Shown: positions 1 through 10,375, counted from the first letter of the stretch. The stretch is 64,000 bases of DNA from Mycolicibacterium insubricum (GCF_010731615.1 NZ_AP022618.1:2976001-3040000); one strand, 5' to 3'. The notes: generated by a model not told the origin, from the letters alone. Numbers and translations are program-made.

Positions 1-468
<468 letters not shown>

Positions 469-653
469 TCACATGCTTGTGGCATAGGTAACGGCGGCTA
501 TCAGTATTGTCCCGATCTCACAGCCGTGCGCGGCCGGGTCCGCAACACCGGGACGACGGCACCGACTCGCCGAGCAGTCCACCCCGCGCGACCACGTCGC
601 CCCGGGTGCACCGGGCGCCGAAATTGCCGCAGGTGAGCAACTTCGGCGGGATT

Positions 654-659
654 TAAGCT
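654..659 (+). promoter_or_regulatory. Candidate -10 box of a leaderless FHA-gene transcript
   Basis: TAAGCT fits the mycobacterial TANNNT -10 consensus and ends 7 nt before the GTG start, so transcription would begin at or next to the start codon. No clear -35 box and no Shine-Dalgarno are visible, which fits leaderless initiation. Confidence 0.35.
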
Positions 660-666
660 CGGATGC

Positions 667-1296
667 GTGGAACCCGATCGCCGCCCGTGGCTCGCCGTAC
701 GCAGTGGTGCCGAGTGGCATCACCTCGATCCCGACGGGCCCCTGGTCGCCGTCGGCCGCGACCCGGCCAGCCAGATCTGGCTCGGCTACGACTTCGTGTC
801 CCGCACCCACCTGGAACTGTCCTTCGACGACGGCGACTGGGTCGCCACCGACCGAAGCAGCAAGGGCATCTTCGTCAACGGGGCCCGACGCGGTGTCGTC
901 ATCATCAACGACGGCACGGTGATCGCACTGGCACACCCGGACGGGCCGACGCTGCAGTTCGAGCTGGTCGGCGGTCCGCCGCAGGTGGTCGCTCCGGCAT
1001 CACTGCCCGCCGCGCAGCCACCGCGCGAGCTGACCGAACCGGTGGCCATGCCGATCTCCGAACTCGGCCAGCTGCTGCGGCTGGCACTCAGCTCCATCGA
1101 CGGACGCATCGCCACCCTGCCCGCACCGCAGAACCCGGAGTTCGCCGCGGCTGCGGCCCCGGTGCTCGCTGACCTGCGGGCGCTGCTGTCGGTGGCCGCG
1201 TCGGCGACCAAGACGACCACCGATGCCCCCGATCTGCTGGTGGCGGTCGCCGAGGCCTGGCGTCGTTACGACAAGCTGCTCGCCGGCAGCGGATAG
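667..1296 (+). CDS. FHA-domain protein
   Basis: A 209-residue protein with an N-terminal forkhead-associated domain, the phosphothreonine-binding module. The diagnostic residues are present: G30-R31 in VGRDPAS, S45-R46-x-H48 in the VSRTH motif and N71-G72 in GIFVNG. After about residue 105 comes a Pro/Ala-rich linker, then a helical C-terminal half (residues 125-209) that I do not recognise. No signal peptide or membrane segment. The GTG at 667 is the only plausible start, since an in-frame TGA lies at 634-636. There is no Shine-Dalgarno, but a TANNNT hexamer (TAAGCT, 654-659) ends 7 nt upstream, as for a leaderless mRNA. It sits 1.3 kb before a receptor Ser/Thr kinase, a natural phosphate donor, but its partner is inferred. 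Confidence 0.85.
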   Translation: MEPDRRPWLAVRSGAEWHHLDPDGPLVAVGRDPASQIWLGYDFVSRTHLELSFDDGDWVATDRSSKGIFVNGARRGVVIINDGTVIALAHPDGPTLQFELVGGPPQVVAPASLPAAQPPRELTEPVAMPISELGQLLRLALSSIDGRIATLPAPQNPEFAAAAAPVLADLRALLSVAASATKTTTDAPDLLVAVAEAWRRYDKLLAGSG

Positions 1297-1461
1297 AGGT
1301 AAGCGAAGCCGCAGCAGCGACGGCTGCGCGCTGTCGGCCAGGGATATCCCGGCGAACACAGCGCCGGGTGCAATTCACCCGAATGTCGGCGTCGGCCCGT
1401 ACCCTCGGCAGCACCGCGGTCGCCAGGCCGTCGTGTGCTCCCGAGAAAGCGAGAAACACCG

Positions 1462-1833
1462 ATGATCGATATCGACCTCGACGCCACCACCTCCGTCGTC
1501 GTCGTGCGCCCTTCCGGCCACTTCGAAAAATCGGACTTCGGGCAGCTCGCCGAGGTGGTCGACCCGCAGATCGAAGCGACCGGGGACCTGGCCGGCGTGA
1601 TTATCGATGCCCCGACGTTCCCGGGCTGGGACGGGCTGGGTGCGCTGGTGAGCCATATCCGCTTCGTCCGCGACCACCAGAAGCACGTGAAGAAGATCGC
1701 CCTGGTGACCGGCTCGCCGCTCGGTGACGTCGCCGAGCACCTCGGCGCGCACTTCGTCTCCGCCGAGATCCGGCACTTCCCCGCCGGTGAGGTCGACGCC
1801 GCCCAGGCCTGGATCGCCGAAGGCACCTCCTAA
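1462..1833 (+). CDS. SpoIIAA-like (STAS superfamily) protein
   Basis: A 123-residue acidic cytosolic protein starting MIDIDLDATTSVVVVRPSG. The alternating beta/alpha pattern, the central GVIIDAPTFPGWDGL stretch and the C-terminal amphipathic helix match the SpoIIAA-like family, which shares the STAS fold of anti-sigma-factor antagonists. The Ser that is phosphorylated in true SpoIIAA is not clearly conserved, so a phospho-switch role is only possible. I chose the ATG at 1462, nine codons into the open frame, because it has a GAGAAA ribosome site and starts the fold cleanly. It lies between the FHA gene and a receptor kinase in the same orientation, which suggests but does not prove a signalling role. 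Confidence 0.7.
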   Translation: MIDIDLDATTSVVVVRPSGHFEKSDFGQLAEVVDPQIEATGDLAGVIIDAPTFPGWDGLGALVSHIRFVRDHQKHVKKIALVTGSPLGDVAEHLGAHFVSAEIRHFPAGEVDAAQAWIAEGTS

Positions 1834-1923
1834 GCCGTTCGGAGGCCGCGCGCTGCCGGGAATCGGGCGAACTCGGCGCGCGGGAACCGGAAAACACTGC
1901 ATCAAGCACCCGGCTGCATGTGT

Positions 1924-1952
1924 TTGACTTTGCTGGTGCGTTATTCGATAGC
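1924..1952 (+). promoter_or_regulatory. Candidate sigma-A-type promoter for the kinase-lipoprotein operon
   Basis: TTGACT at 1924-1929, a 17-nt spacer, then GATAGC at 1947-1952. The -35 box is near consensus and the -10 is weak. It lies in the 170-bp gap before the receptor kinase gene, about 50 nt upstream of its start. Confidence 0.35.
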
Positions 1953-2003
1953 CCTTCCCGCTCCCCTGGTTCCCTTCGCCGCTAGCGCCGCGGAGGTGCT
2001 GCG

Positions 2004-3974
2004 ATGACACTGCAACCCGGATCCGTCGTCGCCGGCTACACCATCGAGCGCCAGATCGGCAGCGGTGGCATGGGCTCGGTGTTCCTGGCCCGGCATCCAA
2101 CCCTGCCGCGCAGCGACGCCCTCAAGGTGCTCTCGGCGGAGTTCTCCCGCGACGAGCAGTTCCGCACCCGATTCATCCGCGAGGCGGATGTCGCGGCCAC
2201 CCTGGACCACCCGAACATCGTGCGGGTCTACACGCGCGGGCAGACCGATGACGGCCAGTTGTGGATCGCCATGCAGTACGTCGAGGGCACCGACGCCGAC
2301 GCCGCCCTGCGCGCCGGCACGATGACCCCGGCCCGGGCGATCCACGTCGTCACCGGGGTCGCCAAGGCGCTGGATTACGCGCACAGCCGCAATGTGCTGC
2401 ACCGCGACGTCAAGCCGGCGAACTTCCTGCTGGCCGGTGAGCCCGGACCGCGCGAACGCGTGTTGCTGGCCGATTTCGGCATCGCCCGCGCGCTCGACGA
2501 GGCCAACCGCCTCACCGCCACCGGTTCGGTGATGGTGACCATCGCCTACGCCTCACCGGAGTCGATCGAGGGACGCGCCGTCGACTACCGCTCCGATCTG
2601 TACTCGCTGGGCTGCTCGCTGTACCGGCTGCTGACCGGACGTGCACCGTTCGCCACCGCGGGCTCGACCACCGAGGTGATGCTGGCCCACGTCAACACGC
2701 CTCCCCCGCGGGTCACCGAGGTGATGCCGAACCTGCCGCCGGCCATCGACGCCGTCGTCGCCCGCGCCATGGCCAAGGACCCGGCGCAGCGCTACGGCAG
2801 CGCCAGGGAACTGGCCGAGGCCGCCGCCGCCGCCTTCGGAATGACCGCCCCGACCGGGCCGACGGTATCGAGCCCGTACACCTCGGGACCCGCGCCCACC
2901 GCCGGCGCCCCGATGTCCACCCCCGTCCCGGCGTACGCCTCCAACAGCGGCCCCACCCCGGCGCCCCCCACCTCGCACAGCGCCGTGAAGAAGGCCGATC
3001 CGAAATCCGGCAAGCGCAAGTGGCTGATCGGTGCCGCACTGCTGGCGGTGATCGCACTGGTGGCCGGCGGGACCTGGTTCTGGACGGGTCGGAGGCCCGC
3101 ACCGGCGCCGTATCCGTCGCAGACGTTCACCCACGCGTTCGGCAAGACGAAGGTGGCCGCGCGCCCGGACGCGGTGGCCGCCATGACTTTGCAGGACGCC
3201 GACACGGTGCTGTCCCTGGGTGTGCAGCCGGTGGCGCTGGTGGCCCCGGGCGGCACGGTGCCGAGCTGGCTCAACCCGCTGATCAAGGGATCCCCGACCG
3301 TGCTGGCCAACGCCGAGGTCAAGGGTCTGGAACCGGTGAAACCGGATCTGATCATCGACACCTCCGCCGACGAGTCCGCGTTCAAGGCGCTCTCGGAGAA
3401 GGCGCCGACGATCGCGGCGCCGAAGTCCCGCGCCCTGCAGTGGACCTCGACCGACGAGATCAGCTGGCTGGCAAAGGTTCTCGGCCAGCAGGCCGCCGGT
3501 GAAGCGCTGATCTCGAAGCTGGCGGTCAGCACGGCCAAGGCGCGCCGCGACCACGAGTTCGTCGGCAAGTCCATCTCCGTGGTGAATTTCTCTGCCGCCG
3601 GGTTGACCCTGCAACTGCCCAATTCACCGGCTGCCGGCTACCTGTCCCAACTGGGTTTCCGGTACAAGCTCGGCGGCTACCAGTTCGACAAGATTGAGGA
3701 CGGCACCGACGCCAAGGTTGGCGTCACCGAGATGCCGATCCAATCCGCGGATGCCTACGGGCTCAAGAGCGACGTCGTACTCATCCTGCGTACGGACCCT
3801 GCCGCCAAGAACGGTGGCTTCGGCGGTCTGCCCAGTTCGTTCAGCTCACTGACCGGCACCTCGGTGATCGTCGATCAGCCGGACACGGTTTGGGCCTTGA
3901 CGTCGGGCGGCCCAGCGGCCATCGGCTACCTGAACACCGCGCTCGTCGATCAATTGGCCAAGCAGATCAAATAA
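2004..3974 (+). CDS. Receptor Ser/Thr protein kinase with an extracellular FhuD/BtuF-like binding-protein domain
   Basis: 656 residues. The cytoplasmic Hanks-type kinase (about 10-280) is intact: P-loop GSGGMGSV 19-26, Lys41, helix-C Glu60, HRD 133-135 with Lys137 and Asn140, DFG 157-159 and an SPE motif. A Pro/Ala/Thr linker (about 285-335) leads to one transmembrane helix (340-360). The outer part (about 368-656) resembles a class III periplasmic binding protein of the iron-siderophore/cobalamin type: an opening [15 protein letters not shown] stretch, [11 protein letters not shown], then [10 protein letters not shown], with a long central helix and a second lobe. The usual mycobacterial kinase ectodomains (PASTA, beta-propeller, PknH-type) are absent. 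GGAGGT lies 6 nt before the ATG. It heads a cluster of lipoproteins. Ligand and substrates are unknown; the kinase call is firm and the ectodomain call is by pattern. Confidence 0.88.
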   Translation: MTLQPGSVVAGYTIERQIGSGGMGSVFLARHPTLPRSDALKVLSAEFSRDEQFRTRFIREADVAATLDHPNIVRVYTRGQTDDGQLWIAMQYVEGTDADAALRAGTMTPARAIHVVTGVAKALDYAHSRNVLHRDVKPANFLLAGEPGPRERVLLADFGIARALDEANRLTATGSVMVTIAYASPESIEGRAVDYRSDLYSLGCSLYRLLTGRAPFATAGSTTEVMLAHVNTPPPRVTEVMPNLPPAIDAVVARAMAKDPAQRYGSARELAEAAAAAFGMTAPTGPTVSSPYTSGPAPTAGAPMSTPVPAYASNSGPTPAPPTSHSAVKKADPKSGKRKWLIGAALLAVIALVAGGTWFWTGRRPAPAPYPSQTFTHAFGKTKVAARPDAVAAMTLQDADTVLSLGVQPVALVAPGGTVPSWLNPLIKGSPTVLANAEVKGLEPVKPDLIIDTSADESAFKALSEKAPTIAAPKSRALQWTSTDEISWLAKVLGQQAAGEALISKLAVSTAKARRDHEFVGKSISVVNFSAAGLTLQLPNSPAAGYLSQLGFRYKLGGYQFDKIEDGTDAKVGVTEMPIQSADAYGLKSDVVLILRTDPAAKNGGFGGLPSSFSSLTGTSVIVDQPDTVWALTSGGPAAIGYLNTALVDQLAKQIK

Positions 3975-3988
3975 GGACAGGAATCGAC

Positions 3989-5239
3989 GTGACGATTTCA
4001 CGCACCCGCAGACTGGCAGGCTCGGTAGTCCTGCTCGGCATGCTGACCGGCTGCTCCCAGGTGTATCCGGGGTCGGCGCAGCGCGACCCCGGTCATGACG
4101 CGGATACCGTCAACCTCGCACTCTTGGACACCGGCAACTATCCGACGAAGCCGCGCGACCCGCTCGGCAACGCCGAGGACGCTGCGGCGGGTGCCGTACT
4201 TGAGGGGCACCGCCTAGCCGAGAACGTCGTCTTTCCCTTCGATGTCGACAAGACCCTGCTGAAGGTCGGGCGAATGGGCACCGGGGTGATGAGACGTCCG
4301 AAGGCCGTCGGCGCCTATCTGGAGAGCAGTGGGCTCGCCGCTGCCGTCGAACCCCACAACTACATCACCGGCTACGCGGCATCGGCCAACGACGCCCACG
4401 CGCCCGACTTCAACCAGAACCTGTACTTGCAGAACGCGGTGCTGGTATTCAAAACGGAGGCGGACGCCGCCGCCGCTGCGGCCGCAATGGCCGATGCATC
4501 CAACACCCGCACCTCGGCGATCGACAACAATGCACTGACCGTGACTGCGCTGACGATCCCGAACCACCCGGAAACGGTCGCACGTACCTGGTCACAGCAC
4601 TTTGACCTGCTGAACAAGACCACCTACTCCGTCATCGCATTCACACCGCGCGGCCGGAACGTCCTTGTCCAGCGGGCCATCAGTCAGCAGGACACAGCAA
4701 CCGCGACGGACCTGGCCACCAGGGCGCTCGATCAACAGCTGCCGCTGATCGACCGATTCACCCCCACCGCCCCAGATCAGCTCGTCAACCTGCCCAAGGA
4801 TCCCAGCGGGCTCATCGCCCGGATGCTGCTGCCCGACGAGGACAACCGGACGGTCGAGAACGGCACTTACGGGCCGCACGGTGCGCTGGTGTTCCAGCCG
4901 GATCTCCTGGCCGCACCGGCGCTCTTCAACGAGCTCGGCATCGACCTGCTGATCGAGGAGGACGGGTTCCTTACCCGGGCCAAGGACGCCGCCAGCGCCG
5001 AGCGGTTTCTGGATTCGCTGGCCGGAACTCAAGCCAAATCCGGATGGGAAGACACCGATGGTGTCGCCGGCCTGCCTGCGGCGCGTTGCATGAGTAAGAA
5101 GCCCGATAGCGCCGATGGGGCCAGCCAGTATTGGTGTGCCATCCCTCAGGATCGTTTTGTCCTCGAAATGAACGCTGGTCAAGCGCTCGTGGCTCGACAG
5201 AAGCTGGCCGCCGGATATCTCATGCTGACTACGTCGTGA
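3989..5239 (+). CDS. Lipoprotein, tandem paralogue 1 (DUF7373-like family)
   Basis: 416 residues after choosing the GTG at 3989, which follows an AGGACAGGA ribosome site 15 nt after the kinase stop; the longer open frame overlaps the kinase gene. Residues 1-22 form a lipoprotein signal with lipobox LTGC and Cys22 as the lipidation site, so the protein should be anchored outside the membrane. It shares with its five paralogues the blocks LLDTGNYPTKPRDPLG near the N-terminus, DQQLPLIDRFTPT in the middle, DPSGLIARM, and a C-terminal LPAARC...YWCAI...LAAGYLMLT, with a Cys pair that may form a disulfide. I recall this family as DUF7373, without known function. The stop overlaps the next start (GTGA). 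Confidence 0.85.
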   Translation: MTISRTRRLAGSVVLLGMLTGCSQVYPGSAQRDPGHDADTVNLALLDTGNYPTKPRDPLGNAEDAAAGAVLEGHRLAENVVFPFDVDKTLLKVGRMGTGVMRRPKAVGAYLESSGLAAAVEPHNYITGYAASANDAHAPDFNQNLYLQNAVLVFKTEADAAAAAAAMADASNTRTSAIDNNALTVTALTIPNHPETVARTWSQHFDLLNKTTYSVIAFTPRGRNVLVQRAISQQDTATATDLATRALDQQLPLIDRFTPTAPDQLVNLPKDPSGLIARMLLPDEDNRTVENGTYGPHGALVFQPDLLAAPALFNELGIDLLIEEDGFLTRAKDAASAERFLDSLAGTQAKSGWEDTDGVAGLPAARCMSKKPDSADGASQYWCAIPQDRFVLEMNAGQALVARQKLAAGYLMLTTS

Positions 5240-6498
5240 GAACCGCGCGTAGACTACGGGCCGCAGCAGTGTTGAGCGTGGTCGGGCTGGTGCTAATCGG
5301 CTGCGCCCGGGTACATTCCGGCTCTGCCGTACGCGCTGAGGGATACGATGTCGGCACCGTCTATCCGGCACTGTTGGACACCGGCAATTACCCGACGAAA
5401 CCACGGGATCCGCTCGGGATCGCCGGAAACGCCGCTGCGGGCGCGCTCCTGGAGGCGCACCGCCTCGCCGACTACGTGGTCGTTCCCTTCCAAGTCGATT
5501 CGACACTGGTCCATGCGTCTGCCCCACAGGCCATCAACGACGAAAGGGCCCTGGCTCAAAACCTGGACAACCAGCACGCGCTTGAGCCGGTTCTCAATGG
5601 ACATAGTTTCGTCGCCGGGTTCAATGCCCGCGCGGTCAATGGAGACGATCGCGATTGGGACCCGGAAAGCTGGAGCAATGACTGGGACGAGTCGCTCAGC
5701 AATGTCGTCGCGATCTTCGCCAGGCCCGCAGATGCCGCCGCGGCTGGCTCGGCGATCGCCGCGGCCGCCAACCCAGCCGTCAGTTTGATGAATGAACCCT
5801 ACCCCACCAGTGCCATCGACATTCCGCGCTATCCCGGCACCCGCGCCTGGGTCCATGAGGAGCCGCGAGCCACCGAAGCTCCTTGGCAGGTCGTCCAAGC
5901 CTTCACCGCGCACGGGCCCTACGTGCTGGTACAACGAGCCCAGACTCCGAGCGCTGGTGCCGCGGCCGACCTGATCGCAGCCACTCTCGATCAGCAGATA
6001 CCGCTCGTCGACGGCTTCACCCCCACCGCCCAGGATCAACTGGCGAACCTGCCGGTGGATCCCAGCGGACTGCAGGCACGCATGATCGCACCCAAAAAGG
6101 ATGAGAGCACCACCACCAACGGGCAATACGGCAGGCACGGGGCACTGATATTCCAGACGCAACCCGTCGCCGCTCAGAAGGCCTTCGATGAACTAGGCAT
6201 CGATCTCATGGTGTACCAGAACGGATTTCTGATCCGAGCCAAAGACGCCCCAAGTGCACGGGGCTATTTCGACATGGAGGTTGCCGATCAGGCTAAGCAG
6301 GGGTGGACGGCCATCGACGGCGTCCCCGGCCTACCGTCGGCCCGGTGCATGCGCAAAGACCCTCGGGGCCCGTACCAGACCGCCCAGTTCTGGTGCGCCG
6401 TCACCGTTGACCGTGTCGTGTTCGAGAATTCTTCCTCGAACGAAAACGACGTCAAACAGAAACTCGCTGCGGGCTACCTGATGCTGACCGCCCCATGA
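5236..6498 (+). CDS. Lipoprotein, tandem paralogue 2 (DUF7373-like family)
   Basis: 420 residues. The start is the GTG at 5236, overlapping the previous stop as GTGA and giving a clean signal peptide; the longer frame upstream would bury it. Lipobox LIGC, lipidated Cys23. Family blocks are present: LLDTGNYPTKPRDPLG, DQQIPLVDGFTPT, DPSGLQARM, LPSARC with FWCAV and LAAGYLMLT at the C-terminus. Unlike copy 1 it has an acidic Trp-rich insert (DWDPESWSNDWDE) around residue 140. Translation is probably coupled to both neighbours, since the 3' end overlaps the next gene by ATGA. Function unknown; exported and surface-anchored is inferred from the signal. Confidence 0.85.
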   Translation: MRTARRLRAAAVLSVVGLVLIGCARVHSGSAVRAEGYDVGTVYPALLDTGNYPTKPRDPLGIAGNAAAGALLEAHRLADYVVVPFQVDSTLVHASAPQAINDERALAQNLDNQHALEPVLNGHSFVAGFNARAVNGDDRDWDPESWSNDWDESLSNVVAIFARPADAAAAGSAIAAAANPAVSLMNEPYPTSAIDIPRYPGTRAWVHEEPRATEAPWQVVQAFTAHGPYVLVQRAQTPSAGAAADLIAATLDQQIPLVDGFTPTAQDQLANLPVDPSGLQARMIAPKKDESTTTNGQYGRHGALIFQTQPVAAQKAFDELGIDLMVYQNGFLIRAKDAPSARGYFDMEVADQAKQGWTAIDGVPGLPSARCMRKDPRGPYQTAQFWCAVTVDRVVFENSSSNENDVKQKLAAGYLMLTAP

Positions 6499-7727
6499 CA
6501 TCCGCAATCAGACTTCTACGCGTTACGTCCGAGGTGGCCGCGGTCGCCTCTTTGCTGACCGGATGTGCCCAGGTGTACTCCGGCGAGGCACAGCGCGCCG
6601 AGAACTACGACCCGGGCGTCGTGAATCCGGCACTGCTGGACACCGGCAACTACCCGACGCAGCCGCGTGGCCCGTTGGGGAAGGCCGGCAGCGCCGCCGC
6701 GGGCGCAATTCTCGAAGGACACCGGATGGCGGATCACGTCGTGATCCCCTTCCAGGTCGACCCCACTCGGATGAGTCAGGTGATTGTTAACTGCGCCGTT
6801 TTGAACACGCCCGAATCCGTCGGGCAAAGCCTGTTCACAAAGGGGCTGACGCCCGTCGTGGCCGCCCACAATTTTGTCACCGGGTTTGTGGCCGCCAACA
6901 CCGGCACGCTGCAGAACGCGGTCCTGATGTTCGGGTCCGACAAGGATGCCGCGGGCGCGGCGGCCGCAATGACGACCGTGGTGAGTACCCAGACGTCATC
7001 GACCGACCATACGTCGATTGCCTTGGCTCCCACCGCTATTCCCGGCTACGCCGACACAGCCGCAGTCCGGTGGACGGTCCACTACGAATCCCTGAATTCG
7101 TCGGACACCTTGATGGTTGCCGTCACTGGACACGACCGTTACGTTCTCCTGCAGAGGCTGATCGTCGAGCAGGGCTCCGTGATCGACCCCGTGACGCTCG
7201 TCAGTAGGACATTGGACCAGCAACTCCCGCTGATCGACGGCTTCACGCCCACCTCGCCGGATCAGCTGGTGAACCTGCCGATGGACCCGAGCGGGCTGCA
7301 GACACGGATGATCACGCCCAAAAGGGATGAGCGTACGGCGTTCAACGGCAGCTTCGGGCCACACGCGGCCCTGCTGTTCCAACCGACCCGACCGGTTCCC
7401 GCACAGAAGATGTTCGACGAGGTGGGCGTCGATCTGCTGATCAACGAAGACGGCATCGCAACGCGAACGAAAGACGCGGCAAGCGCACAGAAATACCTCG
7501 ACTGGGAAGCAGCCAGTCAAACGACCCATGGTTGGCAAGCCATCGACGGGGTCACGGCTCTGCCTGCGGCACGGTGCCAGCGCAAGGAACCCGAGTATTC
7601 GTCCGACACCGTCACCTTCTGGTGTGGCGTCGCCGTCGACCGCGTCGTCTTGGAAATCACTTCGTCGTATGAGAACGACGCCAAGCAGAAACTCGCAGCC
7701 GGCTATCTGATGTTGACGGCTCCATGA
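6495..7727 (+). CDS. Lipoprotein, tandem paralogue 3 (DUF7373-like family)
   Basis: 410 residues, ATG start in an ATGA overlap with copy 2. Signal peptide with lipobox LTGC, lipidated Cys24. The family blocks are LLDTGNYPTQPRGPLG, DQQLPLIDGFTPTSPDQLV, DPSGLQTRM, LPAARC...FWCGV...LAAGYLMLT. It lacks the acidic insert of copy 2 and is the shortest of the six. Its C-terminal end (FWCGVAVDRVVLEI) is closest to copy 2, which points to a recent tandem duplication. Ends in another ATGA overlap. No enzymatic motif is visible. Confidence 0.85.
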   Translation: MTSAIRLLRVTSEVAAVASLLTGCAQVYSGEAQRAENYDPGVVNPALLDTGNYPTQPRGPLGKAGSAAAGAILEGHRMADHVVIPFQVDPTRMSQVIVNCAVLNTPESVGQSLFTKGLTPVVAAHNFVTGFVAANTGTLQNAVLMFGSDKDAAGAAAAMTTVVSTQTSSTDHTSIALAPTAIPGYADTAAVRWTVHYESLNSSDTLMVAVTGHDRYVLLQRLIVEQGSVIDPVTLVSRTLDQQLPLIDGFTPTSPDQLVNLPMDPSGLQTRMITPKRDERTAFNGSFGPHAALLFQPTRPVPAQKMFDEVGVDLLINEDGIATRTKDAASAQKYLDWEAASQTTHGWQAIDGVTALPAARCQRKEPEYSSDTVTFWCGVAVDRVVLEITSSYENDAKQKLAAGYLMLTAP

Positions 7728-8959
7728 AACGCGCCCACCGGCTCTCCGCCATCCTGGTTTTGACGACGGTTGGGTCATTTCTGACCGGCTGCGCCCAGGT
7801 ACATTCAGGCTCGGTGCAACGCGCCGACGGCTACGACGCAAACACCGTGAACCCGGCGCTGTTCGACACGGGCAACTACCCGACCAAGCCGAGGGCACCC
7901 ATCGGCACGGCCGGCAGCGTCAACGTGGGACGGCTGGTCGAGGCCCACCGAGTTGCCGAAAACACCTTGCTGCCGTTCCAGGCCGATCCCACGCTCAACC
8001 ACGCGGACCTCCCCTGGGTGATCGCGACCAATCGCGCACTGGCGGACTATCTCGGCAACGACGCCATTGCGACAGCGGTCGACAGCCACAATCTGATCGC
8101 GGGCTTTCAGACACGAGCGAAAGACAATGACGACAACACACAGACGACGAAGGAGTTGAGCAATACCGTCGTGATCTTCGGCTCCGCCACCGACGCAGCC
8201 GCCGCGCCCACGGCAATCACAGCCTCAGATCCCCCGATCGACAGCTACACGAAAAGCCCCTACCCCACCACCGCAATCACCATTCCCCGCCATCCCGAGA
8301 GCCGGGCGTGGGCTTACCAGGCGCGCCGCACCGATACCTCCTCGTGGCAGATCGTCGAGGCGTTCACCGCTCGGGGACCGTATCTCCTTGCGCAACAGGC
8401 GAAAGCGCAGAGCCCGGCGGCCGCTGCGGACCTGATCGCCGCCACGCTCGATCAGCAGGGCCCGTTGATCGATGGCTTCACGCCGACACCTCCGGATCAG
8501 TTGGCGAGTATCCCGCTGGATCCCAGTGGGTTGGAGGCCCGGATCCTGCTGCCTGCCAACAGGGACCGGACCGTCGAGAACGGGGTCTACGGACCGCATG
8601 GCGCGCTGGCGTTCTACTCCCGTCCCGACGAAATGCAGCGACGATTCACCGAAGCCGGGGTTGACCTCTATGGCCACGAACAGTCCAGCGTTCTGCGGAC
8701 CCGTGACGCAAAGGCAGCCGGCACTTTACTCAACTTCACTGCAATGAACTATCAGCGTGCCGGCTATGAGGTGACAGCTGTCGTCAACGGGCTTCCCGGC
8801 GCACGCTGTTTGCGCCAACGGGAGGCATACCCGGGGGCATCGCGGACGATTCACTGTCTGGCACAGGCTGACCGATACGTCATCGACGTCCACGCACCCC
8901 AGGAAACCAATGCCAAGCAGATGGTCGCGGCCCAGTACCTGTTGCTGATGTCCACTTGA
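7724..8959 (+). CDS. Lipoprotein, tandem paralogue 4 (DUF7373-like family, second subgroup)
   Basis: 411 residues, ATG in an ATGA overlap with copy 3. Lipobox LTGC, lipidated Cys23. It keeps the N-terminal block (LFDTGNYPTKPRAPIG) and the middle DQQGPLIDGFTPT, but its last 120 residues diverge: VLRTRDAKAAGTLLNF, LPGARCLRQ and HCLAQADRYVIDVHA replace the WC type of copies 1-3. With copy 5 it forms a second subgroup. The C-terminal Cys pair is kept (ARC and HC). This is the last gene in the overlapping series; copy 5 starts after a 56-nt gap. Confidence 0.85.
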   Translation: MKRAHRLSAILVLTTVGSFLTGCAQVHSGSVQRADGYDANTVNPALFDTGNYPTKPRAPIGTAGSVNVGRLVEAHRVAENTLLPFQADPTLNHADLPWVIATNRALADYLGNDAIATAVDSHNLIAGFQTRAKDNDDNTQTTKELSNTVVIFGSATDAAAAPTAITASDPPIDSYTKSPYPTTAITIPRHPESRAWAYQARRTDTSSWQIVEAFTARGPYLLAQQAKAQSPAAAADLIAATLDQQGPLIDGFTPTPPDQLASIPLDPSGLEARILLPANRDRTVENGVYGPHGALAFYSRPDEMQRRFTEAGVDLYGHEQSSVLRTRDAKAAGTLLNFTAMNYQRAGYEVTAVVNGLPGARCLRQREAYPGASRTIHCLAQADRYVIDVHAPQETNAKQMVAAQYLLLMST

Positions 8960-9015
8960 CCTGCTGGAAACAATCGGGCCACCCAATCCAGACACTGGAA
9001 TATGTTAGGGACGCC

Positions 9016-10263
9016 ATGATACCCACCCGCGGACTTCTCACCGCCGCCATGACTTTGACTGCAACGGGTCTGCTGCTGAGCGGCTGCACCAAGGTGTACA
9101 CCGGCTCGGCACAGCGCGACCCCGGGTTCGACCCGAACGCCGTCGTGCTGAACCTCCTGGACCCCGGCGACTTTTCGACCACACCGCGGGCTGCGCTAGG
9201 CGCGGCCGGCAGTTTTCAGGCGGGCCGCGAGGCGGAGGCCCGCCGCGTCGCCGACTACACCGTGCTGCCGTTTCAGGTGGACCCCACGCTGAACCACCCG
9301 AAGACCCCGTCCTCACTCAGGAACGAGAAGTCACTGGCCTTAGCGCTGGGCAACGAGGCCGTTACCACCGCCGCCGACGGCCACCGGTTCGTCTCCGGTT
9401 TCGAGGTCACCGCCACCGACAAAGACTTCGACTACACCGACGACCGCACGGAAACCTATGTCACCAACATCGTCGCCGTCTTCGCCGGCGCCGATGACGC
9501 GGCCGCGGCGGCACCCGGGATCATCGCCACCGCGCCGCTGCCGCCCATCGACGATTTCAGCCGGAAAACCTCCGCCGCCACCGCGACCACCATTCCGCGC
9601 TATCCGAACACCCGCGCCTGGGTCTACCAGGAGACTCCGACCGACAGAACGAGCACCCAGGTCGTGCAGGCGTTCACCGTGCGCGGCCCGTACCTGCTGG
9701 CCCAGATCGCCAAAACGCCGACGCCCGCGGCCTCGGCCGAGTTGGTCGCGGCCATCCTGGACCGGCAGGGCCCGCTGATCGACACCTTCGCACCCACCCC
9801 CTTCGACCAGTTGGCCGCGCTGCCCGTCGACCCGACCGGGCTGTGGGCACGCCTGCAGCTGCCCCAGGACAGCGAAAGCACGGGAATGGAGGGCGTCTAC
9901 GGCGGACACGCCGCGGTGACGTTCTACGACCCGCCCGACGACTACCAGCGGATATTCACCGAGACCGGCCTGGACCTACTGGGGATCGGCGCGCCGTCAG
10001 TCCTGCGCACCAGAGACCCGGCTGCGGCCGCCGCGCTGCGCGACTTCCTGGTCGCGGACTACACGAAAAACGGGTACCAGCCGATCGAGAAGGTACCCGG
10101 GCTCCCCGGATCCCAGTGCCTGCAGGAGACCGCACCCTCGTCGTTCGGGCGGACGCACTGCCTGACGACCGTCGATCGGTACGTAATCGACGCCTGGGGT
10201 ATGCAGGAGAACCGCACGAGGCAGCGGCTCGCCGCGCAGTACCTGATGCTCACCGCCCCGTGA
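9016..10263 (+). CDS. Lipoprotein, tandem paralogue 5 (DUF7373-like family, second subgroup)
   Basis: 415 residues from the ATG at 9016, preceded by AGGGA at 4-5 nt; a TTG 60 nt upstream in frame would add a stretch that does not look like a signal peptide. Lipobox LSGC, lipidated Cys24. It is the most divergent at the N-terminal block (LDPGDFSTTPRAALG instead of LDTGNYPTKPR) and carries DRQGPLIDTFAPT in the middle. The C-terminal part (VLRTRDPAAA, LPGSQCLQE, HCLTTVDRYVIDAW) pairs it with copy 4. Exported, membrane-anchored, function unknown. Confidence 0.85.
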   Translation: MIPTRGLLTAAMTLTATGLLLSGCTKVYTGSAQRDPGFDPNAVVLNLLDPGDFSTTPRAALGAAGSFQAGREAEARRVADYTVLPFQVDPTLNHPKTPSSLRNEKSLALALGNEAVTTAADGHRFVSGFEVTATDKDFDYTDDRTETYVTNIVAVFAGADDAAAAAPGIIATAPLPPIDDFSRKTSAATATTIPRYPNTRAWVYQETPTDRTSTQVVQAFTVRGPYLLAQIAKTPTPAASAELVAAILDRQGPLIDTFAPTPFDQLAALPVDPTGLWARLQLPQDSESTGMEGVYGGHAAVTFYDPPDDYQRIFTETGLDLLGIGAPSVLRTRDPAAAAALRDFLVADYTKNGYQPIEKVPGLPGSQCLQETAPSSFGRTHCLTTVDRYVIDAWGMQENRTRQRLAAQYLMLTAP

Positions 10264-10375
10264 GCCGCGGCACGCTCGGCCCAATATCCGGTCCGGCCCC
10301 CCTCGCGCAACCGCTAGGCTCAGCTCAACGCTGTTCTTGCCGACCAGGCATGTACCGATGTGCGAGGGAGTTGTG

